Below, one piece after another: positions 9,317 through 19,410 of a stretch of DNA of 64,000 nt. Within the stretch, counting starts at the first letter, position 1; every line of letters starts with the position of its first letter. Position numbers and translations under genes: made by a program. Source of the stretch: Mycobacteroides abscessus ATCC 19977 (GTDB lineage Bacteria; Actinomycetota; Actinomycetes; Mycobacteriales; Mycobacteriaceae); contig NC_010397.1 of assembly GCF_000069185.1 (NCBI RefSeq), forward strand, positions 682,001 to 746,000, written 5' to 3'. The notes under the pieces were generated by a model. The model had not been told where the DNA came from. It made no database searches and saw only the letters and a list, made by a program, of their open reading frames with translations.

Positions 9317-10210
9317 ATGCGTCCTTCGCTGTCCGATTACCAGCATGTGGCCAGCGGCAAGGTCCGTGAGCTGTATCGCGTCGACGACGAACACCTGCTG
9401 TTCGTTGCCACCGACCGGATTTCCGCATTCGATTTCGTCCTGGATACCCCGATACCCGATAAGGGACGCATCCTCACCGCGATGAGCGTGTTCTTCTTCG
9501 GACTGCTGACCGTGCCGAACCATCTGGCCGGTCCGCCCGACGATCCGCGCATTCCCGAGGAAGTGTTGGGCCGGGCATTACTGGTGCGCCGCCTCGACAT
9601 GCTTCCCGTGGAATGTGTGGCACGCGGTTATCTCACGGGGTCCGGGCTGCTGGATTATCAGCGCACCGGTGCGGTGTGTGGACATGTGTTGCCGCAGGGA
9701 CTGGGGGAAGCCAGCCGCCTGGACCCACCGTTGTTCACCCCGGCGACCAAAGCCGACATCGGCGAGCACGATATGAATGTCGACTTCGCCGCTGTGGTCG
9801 GTCTGGTCGGCGCTGTGCGTGCCAACCAGCTGCGTGACGAGACCATCAAGATCTACACGCGCGCCGCGGCGCACGCCTTGCACAAGGGAATCATCCTGGC
9901 CGACACCAAATTCGAATTCGGCGTCGATATCGAGGGCAATTTGGTGCTTGCCGACGAAGTGTTCACGCCTGACTCGTCCCGGTACTGGGATGCCGCCCAC
10001 TATCAGCCCGGGGTGGTTCAGGACAGCTTCGACAAGCAGTTCGTCCGCAATTGGCTTACCGGCCCCGAATCGGGATGGGATCGTGCGTCGGATACTCCGC
10101 CGCCGCCGTTGCCAGATGAGGTGGCAGTGGCCACGCGGGAACGTTATATCGAGGCCTATGAGCGCATTTCAGGGCTGAGCTTCTCTGATTGGATTGGCCC
10201 GTCGGCGTGA
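9317..10210 (+). CDS. purC: SAICAR synthetase
   Basis: PurC joins CAIR and aspartate with ATP to give SAICAR, the reaction before PurB. 297 residues, the family norm. Seen: GKVRELY at residues 14-20 (nucleotide-binding loop), the [15 protein letters not shown] signature near residues 96-110, and LADTKFEFG near residue 195 with conserved metal/aspartate ligands. The start is fixed by the -10 box 6 nt upstream. Its TGA overlaps the ptrB GTG by 4 bp, so ptrB is co-transcribed. Confidence 0.97.
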   Translation: MRPSLSDYQHVASGKVRELYRVDDEHLLFVATDRISAFDFVLDTPIPDKGRILTAMSVFFFGLLTVPNHLAGPPDDPRIPEEVLGRALLVRRLDMLPVECVARGYLTGSGLLDYQRTGAVCGHVLPQGLGEASRLDPPLFTPATKADIGEHDMNVDFAAVVGLVGAVRANQLRDETIKIYTRAAAHALHKGIILADTKFEFGVDIEGNLVLADEVFTPDSSRYWDAAHYQPGVVQDSFDKQFVRNWLTGPESGWDRASDTPPPPLPDEVAVATRERYIEAYERISGLSFSDWIGPSA

Positions 10211-12342
10211 GCGGGCCGGTACGCCCGCCCGTCGCGAACCGTATCGACACTCTCCGCGAGTATCACGGGGACACCTTCGTCGATCCGTATGAATGGATGC
10301 GTGAAAAGGAGACCCCCGAGGTCATCGCGTATTTAGAGGCGGAAAACGCCTATGTCGATGACCAGCTTGGCCATCTGGCGGAGCTGCGCACCACCATCTT
10401 CGGTGAGATCAAGTCGCGCACCAAGGAGACCGACCTTTCGATCCCGACCCGGATGGGGCAGTGGTGGTACTACGCCCGCAGCTTCGAGGGAAAGCAGTAC
10501 GGAGTTCATTGTCGTTGTCCGATAGGGGATCCGAACGACTGGACACCGCCGGCCCTGGATCACGACGTTCCTGGTGAGCAGATCCTGCTCGACGGTAACG
10601 TGGAGGCGGCAGGACACGACTTCTTCTCGCTCGGTGCCGCCACCGTCAGTCCGGACGGGAACACACTGGCCTATTCGGTCGACGTCGTCGGCCATGAGAT
10701 GTACACGCTGCGGTTCAAGAACCTGCGCACCGGCGAGATGTATCCGGACGAGATCGCCGATATCGGCGCCGGTGCAACCTGGGCGATGGACAGCCGCACG
10801 CTCTACTATCCCGTGATCGATGAGGCCTTCCGGCCCTACGCCATTCGCCGGTACACATTGGGTGGCGGCGCGGAACCCGTCGAGGTGTTCTCCGAACCGG
10901 ACGAGCGATTCTGGATCGGGGTGGGCCGCACCCGCAGTGATCGCTTTGTCGCCATTAGTGTGCATTCGTCGGTGACATCGGAGATCCTGATCGGGGACGC
11001 CGAGGATCCCGCGGCGACCTTTTCGCCAGTCTGGTTGCGCCGCAACGGTATCGAATACACCGTCGATCACATCGTGGTCGGCGGTGAGGACAGGCTGCTG
11101 ATTCTGCACAATGACGGCGCCGTGAATTTCGCGCTCGCGGAAATGCCGGTCGCCGCGGTGGTGGACGGACCGGCCGACCCGTCGGCGGCACGCACCCTGA
11201 TCGCCCACCGCGATGATGTGCGGCTGGACGGGGTCGAGGCATTCGCACAGCGGTTCGTGATCGGGTACCGGCGAGAAGCATTGCCGCGCATTCAGGTCTG
11301 GCCCGTCACGGCCGACGGATACGGTTCACCGCAGGAGGTCGAGTTCGACTCCGAGCTCATGCTCTCGGGATTGGGTGACAACCCGGAGTGGGATTCGCCG
11401 CTGCTGCGGGTGGGTTGCGCATCGTTCATCACCCCCACCCGTGTCTACGACCTCGATGTGCACACCGGGGAGCGCACGCTGCTCAAGGAGCAGCCCGTGC
11501 TCGGTGGCTATCGCCGCGAGGATTATGTGGAGCGGCGGGAATGGGCGCTCGCCGTAGATGGCACCCGGGTGCCACTCTCAGTGGTCCACCGCAGAGGTAT
11601 CACGTCACCGTCCCCGACCGTGCTGTACGGGTACGGCGCATACGAGATGTGTGAGGACCCCCAGTTCAGCATCGGCCGGCTCTCGTTGTTGGATCGGGGA
11701 GTGGTGTTCGTCATCGCTCACGTGCGCGGTGGTGGTGAGATGGGCCGCCTCTGGTACGAGGACGGCAAGATGCTGCACAAGAAGCACAGCTTTTCCGATT
11801 TCGTATCGGCAGCAAGGCATCTCGTTGACTCAGGGGTCGCGCTGCCCAATCGGCTGGTCGCCTGGGGCGGCAGCGCGGGCGGGCTGTTGGTGGGTGCCGC
11901 GGTAAACCTGGCACCCGAGCTGTTCGCCGGTGTGCTGGCGCAGGTGCCCTTCGTCGACCCCGTCACCACCATTTGCGATCCCTCGCTACCGCTCACCGTC
12001 ACCGAGTGGGATGAGTGGGGAAATCCCCTGGAAAACAAGGATGTTTACGACTACATCAAGTCGTACTCGCCCTACGAGAACATCCGCGCCGCCGACTATC
12101 CGAGCATTCTCGCGATGACATCGCTGCATGACTCGCGGGTGCTGTACGTCGAACCCGCCAAATGGGTGGCCGAACTGCGCCACACCACCACCGGTGAGCG
12201 ACCCATCCTGTTGAAGACCGAGATGACGGCGGGGCACGGCGGGATAAGCGGCCGCTATGAACGCTGGAAGGAAAGCGCTTTCCAGCTCGCCTGGCTACTG
12301 GATATCCTTGGAGCGCAGGGGGAGACGCCGAATGCCCGATGA
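10207..12342 (+). CDS. ptrB: Oligopeptidase B (S9A prolyl-oligopeptidase family)
   Basis: A cytoplasmic serine peptidase that cuts short peptides after basic residues. 711 residues: an N-terminal beta-propeller (roughly 70-420) that gates access, then the alpha/beta-hydrolase catalytic domain. The likely triad is Ser556 in WGGSAGGLL, Asp642 in SLHDSR and His677 in AGHGG. The GTG start overlaps the purC stop (GTGA), implying translational coupling. I recall this gene as split into two reading frames (Rv0781/Rv0782) in M. tuberculosis; here it is one uninterrupted frame. The next gene starts inside its last codons. Confidence 0.95.
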   Translation: MSGPVRPPVANRIDTLREYHGDTFVDPYEWMREKETPEVIAYLEAENAYVDDQLGHLAELRTTIFGEIKSRTKETDLSIPTRMGQWWYYARSFEGKQYGVHCRCPIGDPNDWTPPALDHDVPGEQILLDGNVEAAGHDFFSLGAATVSPDGNTLAYSVDVVGHEMYTLRFKNLRTGEMYPDEIADIGAGATWAMDSRTLYYPVIDEAFRPYAIRRYTLGGGAEPVEVFSEPDERFWIGVGRTRSDRFVAISVHSSVTSEILIGDAEDPAATFSPVWLRRNGIEYTVDHIVVGGEDRLLILHNDGAVNFALAEMPVAAVVDGPADPSAARTLIAHRDDVRLDGVEAFAQRFVIGYRREALPRIQVWPVTADGYGSPQEVEFDSELMLSGLGDNPEWDSPLLRVGCASFITPTRVYDLDVHTGERTLLKEQPVLGGYRREDYVERREWALAVDGTRVPLSVVHRRGITSPSPTVLYGYGAYEMCEDPQFSIGRLSLLDRGVVFVIAHVRGGGEMGRLWYEDGKMLHKKHSFSDFVSAARHLVDSGVALPNRLVAWGGSAGGLLVGAAVNLAPELFAGVLAQVPFVDPVTTICDPSLPLTVTEWDEWGNPLENKDVYDYIKSYSPYENIRAADYPSILAMTSLHDSRVLYVEPAKWVAELRHTTTGERPILLKTEMTAGHGGISGRYERWKESAFQLAWLLDILGAQGETPNAR

Positions 12343-13153
12343 GGTCGTCGTCGTCATCGGCGTCGGCGGGATGGGCAGGGTCATCGCCCGTCGTCAGGGC
12401 ATCGGCAAGGCGCTGCTGCTCGCCGACCACAACGAGCAGGCGCTGCAGGCCGTCGTCGATGAGCTGAAGGCCGATGGACACAACGTCATCGGGCAGCGCG
12501 TCGACGTCTCGTCGCGTGCTTCGGTTTCGGGGCTGGCCCAGGCCGCGGCGGGCCTGGGAAGGGTCGCTCAGGTGGCGCACACCGCGGGGCTTTCGCCGGC
12601 GCAGTCGCCCACGGCCGCCATCTTGGCAGTAGACCTGGTCGGTGTGGCCTTGGTGGTGGAGGAATTTGGCAAGATCGTCGCCTCCGGTGGCGCCGGTGTG
12701 GTGATTGCCAGCATGGCCGGACACATGCCGTACGAGCTCACCGCCGAGCAAGAACAAGAACTCGGCACCACCCACGCCGAGGACTTGCTCTCGCTGCCGT
12801 ATGTACGGGACATCGAGCATCCCGCAGTTGCGTACCAAGTGTCCAAGCGTGCCAATCACATTCGCGTTCGGTTCGCCGCCCGCCAGTGGGGCACGCGGGG
12901 AGCCCGCATCAACTCGATAAGCCCCGGGGTGGTATCCACCCCGATGGGTCATCAGGAGCTCGCCTCCGAAACCGGAGCCATCACCAAGGCCATGGTCGAC
13001 GGTTCGGCATCCAGACGGATCGGCACGTCCGACGACATCGCGGCGGCGGCGGCTTTCCTGCTGGGCCCGGAGTCGTCCTATGTCACCGGCACAGATCTGT
13101 TGGTCGATGGCGGGGTCATCGCGGCGGTCCGCTCCGGTCAGCTGTTCAACTGA
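12332..13153 (+). CDS. Short-chain dehydrogenase/reductase
   Basis: 273 residues of classical SDR fold: glycine-rich GVGGMGR near residues 10-16 (a variant of the usual TGxxxGxG), a conserved VDVSS acidic site, Tyr168 and Lys172 of the YxxxK catalytic motif, and the C-terminal GTDLLVDGG signature. It is an NAD(P)H-dependent oxidoreductase of unknown substrate. Its ATG lies 11 bp inside ptrB, so it is the third gene of a purC-ptrB-SDR operon. It ends with an 8-bp convergent overlap with the sugar porter. Confidence 0.9.
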   Translation: MPDEVVVVIGVGGMGRVIARRQGIGKALLLADHNEQALQAVVDELKADGHNVIGQRVDVSSRASVSGLAQAAAGLGRVAQVAHTAGLSPAQSPTAAILAVDLVGVALVVEEFGKIVASGGAGVVIASMAGHMPYELTAEQEQELGTTHAEDLLSLPYVRDIEHPAVAYQVSKRANHIRVRFAARQWGTRGARINSISPGVVSTPMGHQELASETGAITKAMVDGSASRRIGTSDDIAAAAAFLLGPESSYVTGTDLLVDGGVIAAVRSGQLFN

Positions 13154-14549
13154 TGGCCGAGTCCATATCTTCCAGCGCCCTGCCCTTGGTCTCCTCTACC
13201 CAGCGCGCCACGAACAGCAGGGACAACACCGCGCACAGCGCGTAGCACCCGTAGGCGATTCCCAGTGCATCTCGCAGCGCCGGGAACGTCACCGTCACCG
13301 CCCAGTTGGCCGCCCAGTTTCCGGCCGTCGCCAAACCCATGGCCGCTGCCCTGATCCGGTTGGGGAAGATCTCCCCCAGTAGCACCCAGACGACCGGGCC
13401 CCAGGACATTCCGAAAGCCACCACAAACAGGTTGGCGGCAACCAGTGCAACCGGCCCGGCGACGGGGCCCAGGTGTGGCTTTCCGTCCACCATGGTGGCC
13501 GAACCGAAGATGACGGCCATGGTGCCCAGGGTCGCGGCCATCCCCGCTGAACCGATGAGCAACAACGGTTTGCGGCCCACCCGATCGATCAGCGCGATGG
13601 CCACCAGCGTGGTGGCAATATTGGTGATCGAGGTGATCACCGTGATGGTGAAGGATGAGCTCTCGCCGAATCCCACCGCCTGCCAAAGCACATTCGAGTA
13701 GTAGAAGATCACATTGATGCCGACCAGTTGCTGAAACACAGCCAGTGCCACGCCGATCCACACGATGGCGTGCAGGCCGCCGGTGGGTTTGCGTAGATCA
13801 CGCCACGAGGGCGCGGTGCTCTGATCCAGCGTCTCCTGGATCCTGCCGATGGTGATGTCCAGGTTCTTTTCGCCGAGCAAGGTGGCCAGCACCGTGCGGG
13901 CCTCGGGGATGCGGTGCGTGGCAACAAGATAACGAGGTGACTCCGGGATGGTGAATGCCAACGTGCCATATACCAGCGCCGGTAGTGCCATGGCGAGGAA
14001 CATCCAGCGCCACGCGGGCAGGCCCAACCACAATTCATCGCGAGAGCTGCCCGCCAGGTGTGCCAATAGCCAATCGATGGTGAGGGACAAGAAGATCCCG
14101 GTAACGATCGCCAATTGCTGCAGGGAACCCAGCCGTCCACGGATGCGCGAGGGGGAGGTTTCGGCGATGTAGGCGGGCGCGATCAGGGACGCGACTCCCA
14201 CTCCCACGCCGCCGATCACCCGGAAGAGGACCAGCAGCTCGATGTTCGGTGCAAGACCGGCGCCCACCGCGCTCAACAGGAACAAGGCGGCCGCGATCTT
14301 CATGACGGCAACTCGCCCGATGCGGTCGGCGACGCGGCCGGCCGTCATGGCGCCGACAGCGGCCCCCAGCAGGGCCGAGGCGACCGCGAAACCGAGCTCG
14401 GCATCACGGATGGCGAACGCGTCCTGGATCGCCTGCACAGCGCCGTTGATAACGGCGCTGTCGTATCCGAAGAGGAGTCCTCCCAGGGCGGCTACCGACG
14501 CGATCCGCAGGGCGCTGTGGCCCGAGGAGAATTCGTCCTCCTCGCTCAT
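13146..14549 (-). CDS. MFS sugar porter (major facilitator superfamily)
   Basis: 467 residues and about twelve membrane segments. Sugar-porter family signatures are present: GGLLFGYDSAVINGA in TM1, DRIGR between TM2 and TM3, PESPRYL before the central loop, QQLVGINVIFYYS in TM7, DRVGRKPLLL in the second half and EETKGR near the end. It probably imports a monosaccharide or polyol by proton symport. The ATG at 14549 is supported by a GGAGGT ribosome site 7 nt upstream. It is divergent from the glutathione peroxidase. Confidence 0.93.
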   Translation of the reverse strand: MSEEDEFSSGHSALRIASVAALGGLLFGYDSAVINGAVQAIQDAFAIRDAELGFAVASALLGAAVGAMTAGRVADRIGRVAVMKIAAALFLLSAVGAGLAPNIELLVLFRVIGGVGVGVASLIAPAYIAETSPSRIRGRLGSLQQLAIVTGIFLSLTIDWLLAHLAGSSRDELWLGLPAWRWMFLAMALPALVYGTLAFTIPESPRYLVATHRIPEARTVLATLLGEKNLDITIGRIQETLDQSTAPSWRDLRKPTGGLHAIVWIGVALAVFQQLVGINVIFYYSNVLWQAVGFGESSSFTITVITSITNIATTLVAIALIDRVGRKPLLLIGSAGMAATLGTMAVIFGSATMVDGKPHLGPVAGPVALVAANLFVVAFGMSWGPVVWVLLGEIFPNRIRAAAMGLATAGNWAANWAVTVTFPALRDALGIAYGCYALCAVLSLLFVARWVEETKGRALEDMDSAIS

Positions 14550-14618
14550 ACATGACCTCCCGCAACTTTGCTTGGTGTGCAAACAGTCAACCATCGCAGC
14601 CCCGGTACCGTGGGAGGC

Positions 14619-15107
14619 ATGACCGATCTCGCGTCCATCCCGTTGACCGCCCTGGACGGCTCGGCGCTGTCACTTGCCGATTTCGGCGATAACGCCGTCC
14701 TGGTGGTCAACGTCGCGTCCAAGTGCGGTCTCACCCCGCAGTACGCGGCTCTGGAGAAGCTGGCCTCCGACTACGCCGACCGTGGTCTGACCGTGCTCGG
14801 AGTTCCCTGTAACCAATTCATGGGGCAGGAACCGGGCACGGCGGAGGAAATTCGGGAGTTCTGCTCGTCCACCTATGGGGTGAGTTTCCCGCTGCTGGAG
14901 AAGGCCGATGTGAACGGTGACAATCGGCATCCGCTGTACGCGGAGCTCATCAAGACCGCCGATGCGGAGGGTACCGCGGGTGATGTGCAGTGGAACTTCG
15001 AGAAATTCTTGATCGCGCGGGATGGTTCGGTGGTCAATAGATTCCGGCCGACAACAGTGCCGGACGCGCCCGAGGTGATCGCGGCCATCGAGAAGGAGCT
15101 GGGCTAG
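14619..15107 (+). CDS. bsaA: Glutathione-peroxidase-family thiol peroxidase
   Basis: 162 residues with the GPx fold: peroxidatic Cys36 in NVASKCGLTPQY, the CNQFMGQEPG motif with Gln70, and QWNFEKFL with Trp125-Asn126 complete the catalytic tetrad. Bacterial Cys-type GPx enzymes usually take electrons from thioredoxin rather than glutathione, which mycobacteria lack; they reduce peroxides in the cytoplasm. ATG 14619 is chosen because TACCGT at 14606-14611 lies 7 nt before it (leaderless). The gene symbol is the common annotation, not proven. Confidence 0.93.
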   Translation: MTDLASIPLTALDGSALSLADFGDNAVLVVNVASKCGLTPQYAALEKLASDYADRGLTVLGVPCNQFMGQEPGTAEEIREFCSSTYGVSFPLLEKADVNGDNRHPLYAELIKTADAEGTAGDVQWNFEKFLIARDGSVVNRFRPTTVPDAPEVIAAIEKELG

Positions 15108-15133
15108 CGCCCGGAGCGTTCTTTTCGATGCGG

Positions 15134-15146
15134 GGTGTCTGACACC
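15134..15146. promoter_or_regulatory. Perfect 13-bp palindrome, possible operator
   Basis: GGTGTCTGACACC is a perfect inverted repeat around a central T, 33 bp upstream of the DUF2334 gene in the gap after the peroxidase. Position and symmetry suggest a repressor site; the binding protein is unknown. Confidence 0.4.
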
Positions 15147-15178
15147 TTGCGTACATCTGACGTTGCCACACTAGCGGC

Positions 15179-15883
15179 ATGGCAGGACAGCTGCTGGTAT
15201 CGGTGTCGGGAATCTGCGATCGCACTCTCGATGAGATTGCGGTGTTCACTGAAGAAATGGATAGGCGGTCGATCCCGCTGTCCTTCCTGGTGTCCCCGCG
15301 CTTGAAGGGCAAGTATCGCCTCGTGGAGGATCAGCCGACGGTCGATTGGCTGGCGGCGCGTCGGTCTCGCGGTGACGCCATCGTTCTGCACGGATATGAC
15401 CAGGCGGCGACCAAGAAGCGTCGAGACGAGTTCGCCGCATTGCCCGCGCACGAGGCCAATCTGCGTCTGATGGCCGCCGACCGTGTGATGGAACAGACCG
15501 GGTTACGTACGCGGCTCTTCGCCGCACCCGGCTGGACGGCCTCGGCCGGGGCGATAGAGATGCTGCCGCGCAATGGTTTCCGCTTGAACATCGGGCTGTC
15601 CGAGATTACCGATCTGGTGCGTGGCACCTCGGTGCGCGCCCGGGTATTGGGTATCGGAGAGGGCTTCCTCTCCGAGCCGTGGTGGTGCCGCATGCTGGTG
15701 CTGTCGGCGGCGCGCACGGCCCGCCGCGACGGTGTGGTACGAGTCGCCATCTCGGCCAAGCATCTACGTAAGCCGGGGCCGCGCCAGGCGATGATCGATG
15801 CCATCGACCTGGCGTTGCTACACGGTTCGGCCCCTGGCGTATACGAGTGGTTGCCCAAGCAGGTATTGCACAGCGTGGCCTGA
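15179..15883 (+). CDS. DUF2334 polysaccharide-deacetylase-like protein
   Basis: 234 residues with the DUF2334 pattern, a divergent NodB/polysaccharide-deacetylase fold: SVSGICDRTL at the N-terminus (metal-site aspartate in place of the usual DD), FLVSPRLKG, IVLHGYDQ near residue 64 with the metal histidine, and FAAPGWTAS. There is no signal peptide, so it should be cytoplasmic. Substrate unknown. It matches the position of Rv0784 in M. tuberculosis as I recall. A GC-rich hairpin (CCCCGC/GCGGGG) follows the stop. Confidence 0.8.
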   Translation: MAGQLLVSVSGICDRTLDEIAVFTEEMDRRSIPLSFLVSPRLKGKYRLVEDQPTVDWLAARRSRGDAIVLHGYDQAATKKRRDEFAALPAHEANLRLMAADRVMEQTGLRTRLFAAPGWTASAGAIEMLPRNGFRLNIGLSEITDLVRGTSVRARVLGIGEGFLSEPWWCRMLVLSAARTARRDGVVRVAISAKHLRKPGPRQAMIDAIDLALLHGSAPGVYEWLPKQVLHSVA

Positions 15884-16064
15884 GGGCGATAGTTTGCTAA
15901 TTGCCCCGCGGGCGGGGTGGCGGGCCGGGGGGCATGGAGGCCATTGGTGCTGCGGAGTAGCTCGCGCCGAGACCGGTCGAGGGGCATAACGGCCAGTGCT
16001 TTGTGCTTTCACCGCAAGGAAGTTGGACCTTTTATTCGGCAATCGTGCCCGCTACGGTGAACCG

Positions 16065-17723
16065 GTGGGTGACACGAGTACCGATGTCATTGTCGTGGGC
16101 GCGGGACTGGCCGGGTTGGTGGCGGCCTGCGAATTGGTGGATCGCGGCAAAAGAGTCGTCATCGTCGAACAGGAAAACGCCGCCAATCTAGGTGGGCAGG
16201 CGTATTGGTCTTTTGGCGGTCTGTTCTTTGTCAACAGTCCCGAACAGCGCCGCTTGGGAATCAAGGATTCCCACGAATTGGCCCTGCAGGACTGGCTCGG
16301 TACCGCCGGATTTGACCGCCCGGAGGATCATTGGCCGCGTCAATGGGCGCACGCGTACGTGGATTTTGCCGCAGGGGAAAAGCGAAGCTGGTTGCGGGCC
16401 AGGGGGTTACAGACCTTTCCCGTCGTGGCATGGGCTGAACGCGGCGGCAAGGATGCCTTGGGGCCGGGAAACTCGGTGCCGCGATTCCATATCACGTGGG
16501 GCACGGGCCCTGGGCTGGTGGAGATCTTCGCCCGGCGCGTGCTCGCCGCGGTGGATCGCGGTCAGGTACGCATCGCCTACCGCCACCAGGTCGACGAATT
16601 GGTGGTCGATCAGGGTGCCGTCGTGGGTGTGCGGGGGACGGTGTTGGAGCCTTCGACGGCCGCGCGCGGTATCGCGTCATCACGAATTAAATTGGGGGAG
16701 TTTGAGTTCCGTGCGCAGGCCGTCATCGTTACCAGCGGGGGCATTGGTGGAAACCACGACCTAGTGCGGGAAAATTGGCCCGAGCGGCTGGGTCGGGTGC
16801 CGTCACAGTTGTTGACGGGCGTACCCGCCCACGTTGATGGCCGCATGCTGGGGATTTCGGTGGCCGCCGGGGCTCACCTGATCAACCGTGACCGCATGTG
16901 GCACTACACCGAAGGCATCACCAACCACAACCCGATCTGGCCGGGCCATGGGATCCGCATCTTGCCCGGCCCTTCTTCACTCTGGTTGGATGCCAACGGA
17001 TCTCGAATACCTGCTCCGTTGTTCCCCGGATTCGACACCCTGGGCACGCTCGAGCACATCTGTCGCAGCGGGCAGGACTATTCCTGGTTCATACTCAACG
17101 CGCGGATCATCGCCAAGGAGTTCGCACTGTCGGGGCAGGAACAGAACCCCGACCTCACGGGCAAGGATGTGCGTGGGGTGCTGCGGCGGGGCAAGGCGGG
17201 CGCGCCCGCGCCGGTACAGGCGTTCGTCGACAACGGCGTCGACTTCGTCACCGCCACCAATCTGCCCGACCTGGTGGCCAAGATGAACGCGTTGCCGGAC
17301 GTCAGCCCCCTGGACTACGCGACCATCGCTCAGCAGGTGACGGCGCGTGATCGTGAGGTGGCGAACCCGTTCGGCAAGGACCCACAGATCGCGGCGATCC
17401 GTGCCGCCCGTGCGTACCTCGCCGATCGCGTAGCCCGCGTGGTGGCGCCGCACCGGCTCACCGACCCCAAGGCCGGCCCGCTCATCGCTGTGAAGCTTCA
17501 CATCCTCACCCGAAAGACATTGGGCGGATTGGAGACCGACCTTGACTCACGCGTCCTGCGCGCCGACGGCAGCTGCTTCGAAGGTCTCTATGCGGCGGGA
17601 GAGGTTGCCGGATTCGGTGGTGGCGGTGTGCATGGCTACCGGGCGCTGGAGGGCACCTTCCTGGGTGGCTGCATCTTCAGCGGACGGGCCGCGGGCCGGG
17701 GCGCCGCCGAGGACATCGGCTAG
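16065..17723 (+). CDS. FAD-binding dehydrogenase related to 3-ketosteroid delta1-dehydrogenase
   Basis: 552 residues. The N-terminal FAD site is VVGAGLAGL near residues 9-17, followed by VIVEQENAANLGG; the C-terminus has the second FAD signature AAGEVAGFGGGGVHGYRALEG. The family (fumarate reductase/KstD-like flavoproteins) performs dehydrogenation or oxidation of steroid-like or other organic substrates; the exact substrate is not known. GTG 16065 is chosen because TACGGT at 16053-16058 lies 6 nt before it; the open frame extends upstream to 15996. Counterpart of Rv0785 by position. Its stop overlaps the convergent hydrolase stop (CTAG). Confidence 0.9.
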   Translation: MGDTSTDVIVVGAGLAGLVAACELVDRGKRVVIVEQENAANLGGQAYWSFGGLFFVNSPEQRRLGIKDSHELALQDWLGTAGFDRPEDHWPRQWAHAYVDFAAGEKRSWLRARGLQTFPVVAWAERGGKDALGPGNSVPRFHITWGTGPGLVEIFARRVLAAVDRGQVRIAYRHQVDELVVDQGAVVGVRGTVLEPSTAARGIASSRIKLGEFEFRAQAVIVTSGGIGGNHDLVRENWPERLGRVPSQLLTGVPAHVDGRMLGISVAAGAHLINRDRMWHYTEGITNHNPIWPGHGIRILPGPSSLWLDANGSRIPAPLFPGFDTLGTLEHICRSGQDYSWFILNARIIAKEFALSGQEQNPDLTGKDVRGVLRRGKAGAPAPVQAFVDNGVDFVTATNLPDLVAKMNALPDVSPLDYATIAQQVTARDREVANPFGKDPQIAAIRAARAYLADRVARVVAPHRLTDPKAGPLIAVKLHILTRKTLGGLETDLDSRVLRADGSCFEGLYAAGEVAGFGGGGVHGYRALEGTFLGGCIFSGRAAGRGAAEDIG

Positions 17724-18370
17724 AAGGTGACCGCGTCCTCCTGCGGCAGCACCTGGAAATCGGCATCGGACATCTCCCGAAAACGCGTGTAGTAGAACGG
17801 GTATGCGGCCTCTTGCAGGATGCCCTGGTGTATGGGCACCGCCCGGGCGGGGTTGACCGCGCGCAGGTATTCGATTGCCTCGGACACCTTCATCCACGGT
17901 GCCGCGGCCGGGAGTGCCAGCACATCGACGTCCTCGCCGGGGGCGAAGAGCGCATCGCCGGGATGCATGAGGCGTGCGGCGTGCTCAGCGTCACCGATCA
18001 GGTACGACGTGTTGTCGATGAGCGGGATCTCCGGATGGATCACCGCGTGCTGCCCGCCGACCCCCCGCACGGTCAGATCCGCGACGGTGAAGTTGTCACC
18101 GGCGTGCACGGCCTGCCACGGTCCACCCAGCTGCGCCGCCGTCATTGGATCGGCATAGAGCGCCGCGCCCGGGTTGGCCTCGACCAGTGCCGGCAGTCTT
18201 TGCAGGTCCACGTGGTCGGGGTGCTGATGTGTGATCAAGATGGCCGACAGGCCGGTGATCCCCTCGAATCCGTGCGAGAAGTTGCCCGGATCGAACAGCA
18301 GGGTGGTGTTCCCATTCTCAGACGGAAATTCTGCCAGCAGGCACGAGTGCCCGAAGTGGGTCAGCTGCAT
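17720..18370 (-). CDS. Metallo-beta-lactamase-fold hydrolase
   Basis: 216 residues with the MBL-fold metal motif THQHPDHVD: His48, His50, Asp52 and His53. Other ligands are GHSC near the N-terminus and a PIHQG segment near residue 192. It resembles UlaG-like/YtnP-like MBL hydrolases of unknown substrate. ATG 18370 is supported by TAGACT 7 nt upstream (leaderless). It is divergent from purS with 51 nt between starts, the place of Rv0786c. Confidence 0.9.
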   Translation of the reverse strand: MQLTHFGHSCLLAEFPSENGNTTLLFDPGNFSHGFEGITGLSAILITHQHPDHVDLQRLPALVEANPGAALYADPMTAAQLGGPWQAVHAGDNFTVADLTVRGVGGQHAVIHPEIPLIDNTSYLIGDAEHAARLMHPGDALFAPGEDVDVLALPAAAPWMKVSEAIEYLRAVNPARAVPIHQGILQEAAYPFYYTRFREMSDADFQVLPQEDAVTF

Positions 18371-18409
18371 GAGGGGGAGTCTAGGCGGGATGTGTGCGGG
18401 CCCACACGG

Positions 18410-18415
18410 TAAAGT
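18410..18415 (+). promoter_or_regulatory. -10 box of leaderless purS promoter
   Basis: TAAAGT is followed by 6 nt and then the purS GTG at 18422. The divergent MBL gene has its own leaderless promoter (TAGACT, minus strand) about 30 bp away. Confidence 0.6.
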
Positions 18416-18421
18416 CAGGCC

Positions 18422-18661
18422 GTGGCCCGAGTCGTCGTAAACGTCATGCCGAAACCCGAGATCCTGGACCCGCAGGGACAAGCCATCGTGGGTGCGCTGT
18501 CCCGCCTTGGCTATGCCGGTGTGGCAGACGTCCGGCAGGGCAAGCGCTTTGAGTTGGAGTTCGACGGTGAGATCAGCGATTCCGATCTGGAGTCGATCGC
18601 CGAGGCGCTGCTCGCCAACACCGTCATCGAGGACTGGGAAATCGTGCGGGAGTCCGAATGA
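18422..18661 (+). CDS. purS: FGAM synthase subunit PurS
   Basis: 79 residues, the usual size. PurS is the small bridging subunit that lets PurQ pass ammonia to small-type PurL in making FGAM from FGAR, step 4 of purine synthesis. Seen: [16 protein letters not shown] at residues 4-19 and the [10 protein letters not shown] strand, both hallmarks of the family. Leaderless GTG start. Its stop overlaps the purQ ATG (ATGA). Confidence 0.96.
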   Translation: MARVVVNVMPKPEILDPQGQAIVGALSRLGYAGVADVRQGKRFELEFDGEISDSDLESIAEALLANTVIEDWEIVRESE

Positions 18662-19335
18662 CCGCTCGCATCGGTGTCATCACCTTCCCCGGCACCCTTG
18701 ACGACGTCGACGCCGCCCGCGCGGCCCGGCTCTCGGGCGCCGAGGCGGTCTCGCTGTGGCATGACGATGCCGACCTGAAGTCCGTGGACGCCGTGATCGT
18801 GCCCGGCGGCTTCTCCTACGGTGACTACCTGCGTGCGGGGGCCATCGCGCGGTTCGCGCCGGTGATGCGCTCGGTGGTCGATGCTGCGGCGCAGGGGTTG
18901 CCAATCCTGGGCATCTGCAATGGTTTCCAGGTGTTGTGCGAGGCCGGCCTGCTGCCGGGTGCGCTGACCCGCAATGCCGGGCTGCACTTCGTATGCCGTG
19001 ATGTATGGCTGGGTGTCGACGCCAACAACACCGCGTGGTCTTCGCGGTATGAGCGGGACGCCGACATCCTGGTGCCGCTGAAGTCCGGAGAGGGCCGCTA
19101 CGTGGCCTCCGATGACGTTCTCGACGAGTTGGAGGGCGAGGGCCGGGTGGTCTTCCGCTACCGCGAGAACCCCAACGGTTCGATGCGCGATATCGCCGGC
19201 ATTTCCTCGGCCAACGGCCGCGTGGTGGGGCTCATGCCGCACCCGGAGCACGCGACCGAGCCGTTGACCGGCCCCAGTGACGATGGACTCGGCATCTTCT
19301 ACTCGGCGCTGGATGCCGTCCTGACCGCGGGATAG
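18658..19335 (+). CDS. purQ: FGAM synthase glutaminase subunit PurQ
   Basis: 225 residues. PurQ hydrolyses glutamine and delivers ammonia to PurL. The class I glutamine amidotransferase nucleophile cysteine is in GICNGFQVL near residue 84; the His-Glu pair is in [10 protein letters not shown] near residue 197. It is translationally coupled to purS by a 4-bp overlap. purL is not in this operon but at 26070, so the three subunits come from two transcription units. Confidence 0.97.
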   Translation: MTARIGVITFPGTLDDVDAARAARLSGAEAVSLWHDDADLKSVDAVIVPGGFSYGDYLRAGAIARFAPVMRSVVDAAAQGLPILGICNGFQVLCEAGLLPGALTRNAGLHFVCRDVWLGVDANNTAWSSRYERDADILVPLKSGEGRYVASDDVLDELEGEGRVVFRYRENPNGSMRDIAGISSANGRVVGLMPHPEHATEPLTGPSDDGLGIFYSALDAVLTAG

Positions 19336-19338
19336 TAC

Positions 19339-19402
19339 TCACCGAATGTCGACCTTCTGTTAAGAACTGCGAATGAACCGCCCCAAAGTCGACATTCGGC
19401 GA
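19339..19402. repeat. Long-arm palindromic element 2 (15-bp arms, one mismatch)
   Basis: Arms 19339-19353 and 19388-19402 pair with one mismatch around a 34-nt loop. The core CGAATGTCGAC is shared with element 3 (30756-30816), and the loop start (CTTCTGTT) and right flank (GAAGGGGA) with element 1. It lies between convergent purQ and encapsulin, three bases after the purQ stop. Confidence 0.75.
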
Positions 19403-19410
19403 GAAGGGGA

